A stretch of DNA of 64,000 bases from Cryptosporangium arvum DSM 44712 (GTDB lineage Bacteria > Actinomycetota > Actinomycetes > Mycobacteriales > Cryptosporangiaceae). The translations under genes were made by a program, and so were the position numbers. Position 1 is the stretch's first letter. The number at the start of each line of letters is the position of its first letter. The DNA is taken from contig NZ_KK073874.1 of assembly GCF_000585375.1 (NCBI RefSeq), positions 6,602,894 to 6,666,893 on the forward strand, written 5' to 3'. Below the pieces are notes generated by a model, which ran no database searches, had not been told where the DNA came from, and was given only the letters and a program-made list of their open reading frames with translations. This document shows positions 41,867 through 48,911 of this stretch, piece by piece.

Positions 41867-41897
41867 CTCATCGAATCTACCGCCATGCCCGGGCGGC

Positions 41898-41921
41898 AAG
41901 ACGGGTTGCGCAACGGGTCTT
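41898..41921. promoter_or_regulatory. LysR-type operator between lysR and SDR genes
   Basis: A symmetrical 24-bp element: outer arms AAGAC (41898-41902) and GTCTT (41917-41921) around the perfect 10-bp palindrome GTTGCGCAAC (41905-41914). It contains T-N11-A-type spacing and is centred in the divergent gap, as expected for a LysR recognition site. Confidence 0.6.
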
Positions 41922-41982
41922 GGACGGTCCCGGGCCGGCGGGCGTTGACTCGGCAGCACGTAGGCGAGGGAGGACGTCCGAC

Positions 41983-42726
41983 ATGGGCACGTACGAGGGA
42001 AAGAACGTCGTCGTCATCGGCGGCAGCAGCGGGTTCGGCCGCACGACGGCGGCGGCGCTCGTGGACGGCGGCGCGCGCGTCCTGATCACCGGGCGCACCG
42101 GGGCGACGCTCGACGCCGCGGTGGAACGACTGGGTGCCGGTGCGGTCGCCGTCCGGAGCGACGCGGCGTCGCTCACCGACATCGACGCGCTGGCCGACCG
42201 GGTCAAGACCGAGTTCGGCACGATCGACGCGCTGTTCGTGAACGCCGGCGTCACGCACTTCGCGCCGTTCGAGGCGACCACCGAGCGCGGCTACGACGAG
42301 GTGTTCGCGATCAACGCCAAGGGCCCGTACTTCACCGTGCAACGGTTGGCGCCGCTGCTGAACCCGGGAAGCGGGGTGGTGCTGACCACCTCGGTGGTCA
42401 ACGTCGTCGGCTACCCGATGGTCAGCGCGTACGCCGCGACGAAGGCGGCGCTGCGCTCGATGGCACGCAGCCTCGGGCGCGAGCTGCTGCCGCGCGGGAT
42501 CCGGGTCAACGCGGTGAGCCCGGGCCCGATCGACACCGGCATCCTGGACCGGCAGCTACCGCCGGACCTGGTCGCGCCGACGAAGGCGCAGATGGTCGCC
42601 GACAACCCGATGGGCCGGTTCGGCGAGGAGGACGAGATCACCAGGGCGGTGCTGTTCCTGGCGTTCGACGCGACGTTCACGACCGGCGCCGAGCTCGCCG
42701 TGGACGGCGGCGCCTCCCAGCTATGA
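41983..42726 (+). CDS. Short-chain dehydrogenase/reductase
   Basis: A 247-residue classical SDR. Cofactor motif VVVIGGSSGFGRTTAAALVD, NAG in FVNAGVTHF, catalytic Ser near TTSVVNVVG, and YAATK (YxxxK) with the following VNAVSPGPIDTGI. The substrate is unknown. GGGAGG lies nine bases before the ATG. Divergent from the LysR gene, its probable regulator. The stop overlaps that of the convergent plsC by six bases. Confidence 0.88.
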   Translation: MGTYEGKNVVVIGGSSGFGRTTAAALVDGGARVLITGRTGATLDAAVERLGAGAVAVRSDAASLTDIDALADRVKTEFGTIDALFVNAGVTHFAPFEATTERGYDEVFAINAKGPYFTVQRLAPLLNPGSGVVLTTSVVNVVGYPMVSAYAATKAALRSMARSLGRELLPRGIRVNAVSPGPIDTGILDRQLPPDLVAPTKAQMVADNPMGRFGEEDEITRAVLFLAFDATFTTGAELAVDGGASQL

Positions 42727-43443
42727 GTCCCGGCCGGGCAGCTGAGCGTCCACTCCGGTGTACTCCTGGCCGGAGAGCGACTGGATCACGGCCATCAGCT
42801 CGTCGGTGCGCCGGCGCAGCGTCTCCCGGTCGGGCTCCTCGGTGCCCCAGTCCATCGGCGGGGCGAACCTGATCGTCACCCGCCCCGGGCGGGGGAACTT
42901 CGCCCCGGGCGGGGCCAGCTCGAACACGCCGACCGTGCCGCACGGAACGACCGGCGCGCCGCTCGCGGCCGCGATCCGGGCCAGCCCGGTGCGGCCGCGG
43001 TAGAGACGACCGTCGCGGGTGCGGGTGCCCTCCGGGAAGATGCCGACGACCCGGTCCTCGCGCAGCAGCCGCACCGCGGTGTTCAACGCGGCGTCACCGG
43101 CGGAGGCCCCGCCCCGGATGACGGGCACCTGTCCGGTCGCGGTGAAGAAGTACCGCTTCCAGCGGCCGCGGACCCCGGGCTCGGTGAAGTACTCGTGCTT
43201 GGCCAGGAAGCTGATCCGGCGCCAGCGCACGACCAGCGGCAGGAACAGCCAGTCCAGGTACGACACGTGATTGCAGGCCAGGATCACCGGACCCCGGGTG
43301 GGCACGTGCTCGATGCCCTCGACGCGCGGCCGGAAGTAGAGCGTCATCGGGAGCGTGAGCAGGGCTTTGAAGACCCAGTACAGGTAACCGCTGCGGTCGA
43401 CCGGGGCCTGGGCGACCGGGGCGGGCGGCGAGTCGGCCGACAT
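42721..43443 (-). CDS. plsC: 1-acyl-sn-glycerol-3-phosphate acyltransferase (PlsC family)
   Basis: A 240-residue membrane-associated acyltransferase. The HX4D motif is NHVSYLD (H59, D64) and the substrate motif IFPEGTRTRDG lies near residue 135; an N-terminal hydrophobic stretch (YWVFKALLTLPMTLYF) anchors it. It transfers an acyl chain to lysophosphatidate in phospholipid synthesis; paralogues may use other acceptors. No Shine-Dalgarno near the ATG at 43441-43443 (AAAGG is 16 bases away). Downstream of the STAS gene on the same strand by 38 bp. Confidence 0.87.
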   Translation of the reverse strand: MSADSPPAPVAQAPVDRSGYLYWVFKALLTLPMTLYFRPRVEGIEHVPTRGPVILACNHVSYLDWLFLPLVVRWRRISFLAKHEYFTEPGVRGRWKRYFFTATGQVPVIRGGASAGDAALNTAVRLLREDRVVGIFPEGTRTRDGRLYRGRTGLARIAAASGAPVVPCGTVGVFELAPPGAKFPRPGRVTIRFAPPMDWGTEEPDRETLRRRTDELMAVIQSLSGQEYTGVDAQLPGRDS

Positions 43444-43481
43444 GGGGGTGCGGTTCAACCTTTCACGGGGGCAACGCCACC

Positions 43482-43892
43482 TTACAGGTAGTGCTCCAGG
43501 CCGGCGACGCGTAGCGCGATCCGCGCGGGACGCGAGGCCGCGTCGATCGCCGCGGCCCGGCCGGCCGCCCGCACCGCGTGCTGGACCCGGACCAGGAACG
43601 CCATGCCGTGCGAACCGAGGAAGTCGACGTCGGCCAGGTCGAGCCGGACGTCGGCCGGTTGAGCGGCGACGACGTCGGCCACCACACCGTCCAGGCGCGG
43701 CGCCAGCACGGCGTCGACCGCGCCGGACAGCCGGATCGACACCCGCCCCGGATCGGCCTCGACCGCGACCGCGCCGGGGCGTTCCTCCGGCAGCGTGAAC
43801 CGAGGGCTGCCGTTCACGCCGGATGCATCCTCCGACCACGCGGCTGAACCCACTGCCGGCCTCCGCTCGGTGTCATCCGTTATCCGGTACAT
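43482..43892 (-). CDS. STAS-domain anti-sigma factor antagonist
   Basis: A 136-residue protein. After a disordered N-terminus of about 40 residues comes a STAS domain: GRVSIRLSGAVDAVLAPRLD, DVRLDLADVDFLGSHGMAFL. S94 occupies the position phosphorylated by anti-sigma kinases in SpoIIAA/RsbV-type proteins. It presumably takes part in a partner-switching module, although no anti-sigma kinase or sigma gene is adjacent. The start region (MYRIT) is duplicated 67 bp upstream. A TATCCT seven bases before the ATG suggests a leaderless transcript. Confidence 0.8.
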   Translation of the reverse strand: MYRITDDTERRPAVGSAAWSEDASGVNGSPRFTLPEERPGAVAVEADPGRVSIRLSGAVDAVLAPRLDGVVADVVAAQPADVRLDLADVDFLGSHGMAFLVRVQHAVRAAGRAAAIDAASRPARIALRVAGLEHYL

Positions 43893-43961
43893 CTCGCGTA
43901 GGATACTCGCTGTGGCCTCGAAATCGCGGGGTTCACACCCAACACGTTATCCGGTACATCT
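43878..43961. repeat. 17-bp direct repeat covering the STAS start codon
   Basis: The 17-bp sequence at 43878-43894 is repeated exactly at 43945-43961 (67-bp period). The first copy includes the ATG and first five codons of the STAS gene on the minus strand. The second copy gives an identical start that encodes an eight-residue ORF, MYRITCWV, ending TGA. It lies between the STAS gene and the truncated recombinase. Confidence 0.7.
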
Positions 43962-43980
43962 GAGACGGCGGTGATCGGTG

Positions 43981-44742
43981 ATGACCGATGGCGTCACCGT
44001 CGATTCGGCCGTCGAGTCATATCTGTCGTCACCGCAGCTCGCGAACGAGAACACCAACCGCGCGTACCGCAGCGTGCTCGACCGGCTGGCCGGCTTCCTC
44101 GGTGGCCACCGCCCGCTCACCGAGATCGGCGAGGAAGAGCTCACGGTCGCGATCCGCGGTCTCTGGGGCAGCGCGGCCGCCGCGACCTGGAACCGCAACC
44201 GGTCGGCCGTCTCGGGGTGGCTGGCCTGGTGCCGCGCGCTCGGCCAGGACGCGCCCACGCTCTCCGACGAGGTCGAACGACGGCCGGACGAGAGCGAGCC
44301 GGCCGCCGTCCTGGCCCGGGAGGTCATCGAGGAACTCCTCGCCCGCCCCGAGCTCCCGGTGCGCGAGCGGGCGCTGTGGCGCCTGCTCTACGAGTCGGGC
44401 GGGCGGGTGTCCGATGTGCTGGCCCTCAACATCGAGCACCTCGACCTGCGCCGGCGCCGCGCCGGCAGCCTGCACTGGGGTGAGGGCACCGCGTTCCTGC
44501 TCCCCCGGCTGATCGAGGGGCGCTCGCGCGGCCCGCTGTTCCTCTCCGAGCGGCGCCCGCCACCGGCCCGGCGCCCGGCCCGGTCGGAGCTCTGCCCCTA
44601 CACCGGCCGGGCCCGGCTCGGGTACGACCGGGCCCGCATCCTGCTCGACCAGTACACCCGCACGGCGGACGGCCGGCCGGGCTGGGACCTGCTCCAGCTG
44701 CGCCGCTCAGCCCTCGCGCACCGGTCCGGCGATAGCGGTTGA
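43981..44742 (+). CDS. Truncated tyrosine recombinase, probably inactive
   Basis: A 253-residue protein. Residues about 8-90 are an N-terminal SAM-like core-binding domain (ANENTNRAYRSVLDRLAGFL); residues 110-253 are a phage-integrase catalytic domain. The first catalytic arginine is present (R142 in YESGGRVSDVLAL), but the LRH box is LQLRRSALAH (His replaced by Arg), and the reading frame stops there, so the final box with the tyrosine nucleophile (about 45 residues) is missing. The tail overlaps the end of the convergent lacI-type gene by 36 bp. No second-frame continuation is visible. It may be a decaying gene or a DNA-binding relic. Confidence 0.7.
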   Translation: MTDGVTVDSAVESYLSSPQLANENTNRAYRSVLDRLAGFLGGHRPLTEIGEEELTVAIRGLWGSAAAATWNRNRSAVSGWLAWCRALGQDAPTLSDEVERRPDESEPAAVLAREVIEELLARPELPVRERALWRLLYESGGRVSDVLALNIEHLDLRRRRAGSLHWGEGTAFLLPRLIEGRSRGPLFLSERRPPPARRPARSELCPYTGRARLGYDRARILLDQYTRTADGRPGWDLLQLRRSALAHRSGDSG

Positions 44743-45714
44743 TTCACGCAGCACCAGCCGGCACGGCCGCACGTGCCGGCCCGGCGCCGGCTCCCCGTTG
44801 ATCGCGGCCAGCAGCAGGTTCGCCGCCGCGCGCCCCAACCCGTCCAGATCCATGTCGACGCTGCTCAGCGGCGGTTGGCTCGCGGTCACCATGGTGTCCC
44901 AGTTGTCGAAGCCGATCACCGCGACGTCCTCGGGCACCCGCCGCCCGGCGGTCCGCAGCGTGTCGACGACCCCGCGGGCGATCTGGTCGCTCCCGGCGAA
45001 CACGGCGTCGAACGCCGTGCCCTCCGCGAGCAGCATCGCGCCGGCCTGACGTCCCCACGCCTCGCTCCACTCGCCGAAGAGCGGCGGCCGGACCAGCGCC
45101 GTCTCCGCCGCGGACGCCCGGACCCGCGCTGACGAGTGGTGCTCCGGCCCGGTGACGTGCACGATCCGGCGCCGCCCGATCGCACGCAGGTGCTCGATCG
45201 CTCTGCCCGCCCCGCCGGCCTCGTCCGGCACCACCGAGCAGTCCGCCGGGTCGGTCGAGCTCACGAACGCGTACACCACGGGCACCGGCAGGTCCGGGGC
45301 GAGCGGCGGCCGGGCCTGGGCCCGCCGACCGGTGACCACGATCCCGTCGACGCGCCGGGTCAGCAACGTCCGCAGGTAGTACTGCTCGCGGATCGGGTCG
45401 TCGCGCGCGTCGCACAGCAGCACGGACATCTGGCCGGCGCCGAGTGCGTCCTCGGCGCCGAGCATCAGCGGGATGCTGAACCGCCCGATGCTGTCGGTGG
45501 TGATCATCCCGACCGTGTAGGTGCGGCCGACCTTCAGCGTCCGGGCCACCGCGTTGGCCTCGAAGCCGAGCCGGTCGGCGGCGTCACGCACCCGCTGCCG
45601 GGTTTCCGCCCGGAGCGTGCCGCGGTCGTTGAGCGCTTTGGACGCCGTACCCACCGAGACCCCGGCCGCCGCCGCGACGTCCCGAATCGTCACGAGTCGA
45701 TCAATTTTCCGCAC
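44707..45714 (-). CDS. LacI-family transcriptional repressor
   Basis: A 335-residue repressor. The N-terminal helix-turn-helix VTIRDVAAAAGVSVGTASKA and hinge LGFEANAVARTLKVGRTYTV are canonical. The sugar-binding domain follows (VGMITTDSIGRFSIPLMLGA; DAVFAGSDQIARGVVDTLR; VIGFDNWD). GTG start with GGAGGAAACGC upstream. It is divergent from the sugar ABC importer and GH127 gene, and a LacI-type operator lies between them, so it very likely represses that operon until an arabinose-containing ligand binds. Confidence 0.9.
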   Translation of the reverse strand: MRKIDRLVTIRDVAAAAGVSVGTASKALNDRGTLRAETRQRVRDAADRLGFEANAVARTLKVGRTYTVGMITTDSIGRFSIPLMLGAEDALGAGQMSVLLCDARDDPIREQYYLRTLLTRRVDGIVVTGRRAQARPPLAPDLPVPVVYAFVSSTDPADCSVVPDEAGGAGRAIEHLRAIGRRRIVHVTGPEHHSSARVRASAAETALVRPPLFGEWSEAWGRQAGAMLLAEGTAFDAVFAGSDQIARGVVDTLRTAGRRVPEDVAVIGFDNWDTMVTASQPPLSSVDMDLDGLGRAAANLLLAAINGEPAPGRHVRPCRLVLRESTAIAGPVREG

Positions 45715-45766
45715 GCGTTTCCTCCGCCGGGCTCGGGCGATCCCGCCAAGAGGCTACTTCATGCCG

Positions 45767-45838
45767 TTGACACGCCGAGAGGACCGTCCCTATGGTTTCG
45801 GCAATCGGTTTCCGAGTTTCCGAATGTTAACGCTCACA
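45767..45838 (+). promoter_or_regulatory. Promoter and LacI operator of the arabinoside operon
   Basis: -35 TTGACA (45767-45772) and -10 TATGGT (45791-45796) with an 18-bp spacer predict a start near 45803. Downstream, TGTTAACGCTCACA (45825-45838) fits the actinobacterial LacI-type palindrome TGTTANCGNTNACA in 10 of 14 symmetric positions. GTTTCCGA also occurs twice between. An operator downstream of the start site would give a roadblock-type repression. Confidence 0.7.
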
Positions 45839-45866
45839 CGCCCGGCCCCACGTCCAAGGAGGCACG

Positions 45867-47162
45867 ATGGGCCAGCCCCGCCGATTACTGCTCACCAGCG
45901 TCGCCGCACTCGCCCTGCTGTTCAGCGCCGCGTGTCAGAGCGCCGGTGACACCACCTCCTCGTCCGACACCAGCGCGAAGGACGACGGCGCCACGATCAC
46001 GATGTGGACCCGCTCACCGACGGCCGCGTTCACCCAGACGCTCATCGACGCGTACAACAAGTCGCACCGCAACCAGGTCGAGCTGACCGTGATCCCGGCC
46101 GACACCTACCAGCAGAAGGTCGGGTCGGCGAGCGGCGCCGAGCGGCTGCCCGACATCCTGGCCACCGACGTCGTCTACGCGCCGAACTACGCCTCGAAGG
46201 GCGTCTTCCAGGACCTCACGAAGCGCGTCGGGACGCTGTCGTTCCGGAACACGCTGGCCCCGGCACACATGAAGACCGCGACGTACGAGAACAAGATCTA
46301 CGGCGTTCCGCACGACATCGACCTGTCCGCGGTCTTCTACAACAAGGTGCTGTTCCGGAAAGCCGGCCTCGACCCCGAGAAGCCCCCGACGACACTCGAC
46401 GAGCTCTACCGGGACGCGAAGAAGATCGACGCGCTCGGCGGGGGCGTCGACGGCTACTTCTTCGGCGGCGCCTGCCCGGGCTGCACGCTGTTCACGACCT
46501 GGCCGATGATCTGGGCCTCCGGTGACACCGTCCTCAACGAGGAGGGCACCGCGTCCACCGTGGACAACCCGGCCGCGGCGAAGATCTACGCGCTCTACCG
46601 GAAGATGTACGCCGAGGGGCTGGTTCCCAAGGCGGTCAAGAACGAGGGCGGCCCGACCTGGGTGCAGGCGTTCGGCGAGGGCAAGATCGGCATCCAGCCG
46701 CTCGGCGCCACCGCGCTGCAGACGTTCACGGAGGGCCCCGGCCTCGAGATCGGCGTCGCGCCGATCCCCGGCCTCACCGGCGGCGAGAGCTCGTTCGTCG
46801 GCGGCGACGTGGTCGGCATCAGCTCCAACAGCACGAAGGCCGCGCAGGCCTGGGACTTCATCTCCTGGACGCTGTCGGAGCAGGCGCAGGTCGAGGTCAT
46901 CGCGAAGAACAAGAACATCACCGTGCGCAGCGACCTGGCCGACAACACGTACGCCCGGCAGGACCCGCGGCTGAAGGTGTTCAACGACCTCGCGGGCAAG
47001 GGCCGGACACCGATCTCGGTGAACTTCGGCAAGACCTACAACGACCCCAACGGCCCCTGGACCGCGACGATCATCGACGCGGTGTTCGGCACCGGGAGTT
47101 CGGCCGACGCGCTGAAGAAGCACAATCCGAGCATCACCGAGTCGCTGGCCTCGGGCGGCTGA
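45867..47162 (+). CDS. Sugar ABC importer lipoprotein binding protein
   Basis: A 431-residue lipoprotein. Lipobox FSAAC, acylated C23, then a serine-rich tether. The mature protein is a type I extracellular solute-binding protein of the carbohydrate class (ITMWTRSPTAAFTQTLIDAY, DILATDVVYAPNYASKG, DLSAVFYNKVLFRKAGLDPE). It is expected to deliver an oligosaccharide, probably arabinose-containing given the GH127 gene in the operon. AAGGAGG lies five bases before the ATG. Confidence 0.9.
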   Translation: MGQPRRLLLTSVAALALLFSAACQSAGDTTSSSDTSAKDDGATITMWTRSPTAAFTQTLIDAYNKSHRNQVELTVIPADTYQQKVGSASGAERLPDILATDVVYAPNYASKGVFQDLTKRVGTLSFRNTLAPAHMKTATYENKIYGVPHDIDLSAVFYNKVLFRKAGLDPEKPPTTLDELYRDAKKIDALGGGVDGYFFGGACPGCTLFTTWPMIWASGDTVLNEEGTASTVDNPAAAKIYALYRKMYAEGLVPKAVKNEGGPTWVQAFGEGKIGIQPLGATALQTFTEGPGLEIGVAPIPGLTGGESSFVGGDVVGISSNSTKAAQAWDFISWTLSEQAQVEVIAKNKNITVRSDLADNTYARQDPRLKVFNDLAGKGRTPISVNFGKTYNDPNGPWTATIIDAVFGTGSSADALKKHNPSITESLASGG

Positions 47163-47164
47163 CC

Positions 47165-48097
47165 GTGGTTTCCGTGCTCCCGTCCCGCCCGGCCACGGGC
47201 GGGACCCGGACCGCCGCGCCCGGGCGGCCGACCTCCGGGCTCGCCCGCCGCCGCCAGCGGCTGGGCTGGCTCTACTCGGCGCCGATGGCCGCGGTCGTCG
47301 TCCTGTTGTTCCTCCTGCCGCTCGGGCTCATGGTCTGGATGTCGTTCAACCACTGGCCGCTGCTCGGCGCGTCGGCGCCCAACGGCGTGGAGAACTACCG
47401 GGCGCTCTCCGACCCGCTGTTCGTGCGTGCGCTCCGGTTCACGGTGAAGTACACGGTGGTCACGACCGTCGTGCTGAGCCTGGTCGCGTTCGGGATGGCG
47501 TTGCTCGTGCAGGAGGCCCGGCCCGGCGTCGGGTTCTTCCGCACGATCTACTTCCTGCCGGCCGCGGTCGGCCTCGGGTCGGCGAGCCTGCTGTTCTACG
47601 GGCTCTACAACACCGGGGACTCGCCGCTGAACACCCTGCTCGACTCGATCGGCGTCGGCCCGGTCGACTGGCTCGGGACGAACGACAGCGCGCTGCTGTC
47701 CACGGTCGGAATGATCACCTGGCGCTTCGCCGGTTTCTACATGCTGATCCTGCTGACCGGCCTGCAGGGCATCAGCCCGACGCTGTACGAGGCCGCACGC
47801 ACCGACGGCGCCACCCGCTGGCAGACGATGCGCCACGTCACGCTGCCGCTGCTGCGCCCGACGCTCGCGCTGATGCTCGTCCTCTCGGTGACCGGCTCGC
47901 TGCTGGCGTTCGAGCAGTTCTTCATCCTGACCGGGGGTCGCCACGACACGACGACGCTGGCGGTCGACATCTACCGGGAGGCGTTCCTCTCCCAGGACCT
48001 CGGACGCGCGGCGGCGGTGTCGGTGGCGCTGCTGCTGGTGCTGATCCTGATCAACGGAGCGCAGCTGCGGCTGCTGCGGCGGAAGGACGCGTCATGA
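47165..48097 (+). CDS. Sugar ABC permease, MalF/UgpA type
   Basis: A 310-residue permease with an N-terminal cytoplasmic stretch (about 35 residues) and six membrane segments. The EAA coupling motif is EAARTDGATRWQTMRHVTLP (about residues 215-234). GTG start two bases after the binding-protein stop. No ATPase gene is in the operon: actinomycetes commonly use a shared MsiK-type ATPase encoded elsewhere. Confidence 0.9.
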   Translation: MVSVLPSRPATGGTRTAAPGRPTSGLARRRQRLGWLYSAPMAAVVVLLFLLPLGLMVWMSFNHWPLLGASAPNGVENYRALSDPLFVRALRFTVKYTVVTTVVLSLVAFGMALLVQEARPGVGFFRTIYFLPAAVGLGSASLLFYGLYNTGDSPLNTLLDSIGVGPVDWLGTNDSALLSTVGMITWRFAGFYMLILLTGLQGISPTLYEAARTDGATRWQTMRHVTLPLLRPTLALMLVLSVTGSLLAFEQFFILTGGRHDTTTLAVDIYREAFLSQDLGRAAAVSVALLLVLILINGAQLRLLRRKDAS

Positions 48098-48900
48098 GGC
48101 GGGCCGGCTACTACTCGACGTCCACGGCGCTCGGAATCCTGTTCCTGTTGCCGATGATCTGGACGGTCTACCAGTCGCTGCACGGCGTCCGGGCCGCGGA
48201 CGGGCAGGACGGCTGGGGCGTCGCGAACTACGAGCGGATGGTCGGCTACGGCGACGGGATCGGCTCGTACGTGCTGAACACCACGGTGGTCGCGCTGGTG
48301 ACGGTGACGCTGACCGTCGTGATCACCACGCTCGGCGGGTACGCGGTCGCGCGGCTGTCGTTCCGTGGCAAGAACCTGTTGTTCCTGCTGACGCTGGCGA
48401 TCCTGATGGTGCCCTACACCACGATCCTGATCCCGCTCTACATCGTGCTCGGCTGGTTCGGGCTGCAGAACTCGCTGATCGGGCTCGGCCTGGTGCTGGT
48501 GATGTTCCAGCTCCCGTTCGGCCTATTCATGATGCGCAACTCGTTCGAGGCCCTGCCGTCCGAACTGGAGGAGGCCGCGCTCATCGACGGGTGCTCGATC
48601 GGCGGCGCGCTGCGCCGGGTGCTGCTGCACGGGGTCGCGCCGGGCATGGTGACCGTCGCGCTGTTCTCGTTCCTCGCGTCCTGGAACGAGTTCGTGGCTC
48701 CGCTGATCTTCCTCACCGACGGCAGCAAGTTCACGTTGCCGGTCGCGCTGTACAACCTGCAGTCCGGGAACCTGGGCTCGATCGACTTCGGTGCGCTGCA
48801 GGCGGGGGTGGTGACCGCGGCGCTGCCGTGCGTCGCGGTCTTCCTGCTGCTCCAGCGCTACTACGTCAGCGGCTTCAGCGCCGGCGCACTCAAAGGCTGA
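48094..48900 (+). CDS. Sugar ABC permease, MalG/UgpE type
   Basis: A 268-residue permease with six membrane segments. The EAA motif is EEAALIDGCSIGGALRRVLL (about residue 158 on). The ATG overlaps the previous stop (ATGA). It pairs with the preceding permease to form the membrane channel. Confidence 0.9.
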   Translation: MRRAGYYSTSTALGILFLLPMIWTVYQSLHGVRAADGQDGWGVANYERMVGYGDGIGSYVLNTTVVALVTVTLTVVITTLGGYAVARLSFRGKNLLFLLTLAILMVPYTTILIPLYIVLGWFGLQNSLIGLGLVLVMFQLPFGLFMMRNSFEALPSELEEAALIDGCSIGGALRRVLLHGVAPGMVTVALFSFLASWNEFVAPLIFLTDGSKFTLPVALYNLQSGNLGSIDFGALQAGVVTAALPCVAVFLLLQRYYVSGFSAGALKG

Positions 48901-48911
48901 AGGGATCGCCA

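Noticed and set aside
43878-44742. Integrated mobile element marked by the recombinase and the direct repeat
   Set aside because: No tRNA, no cargo, no second boundary and no composition change; the recombinase lacks its catalytic tyrosine and the repeat copies lie only 67 bp apart.
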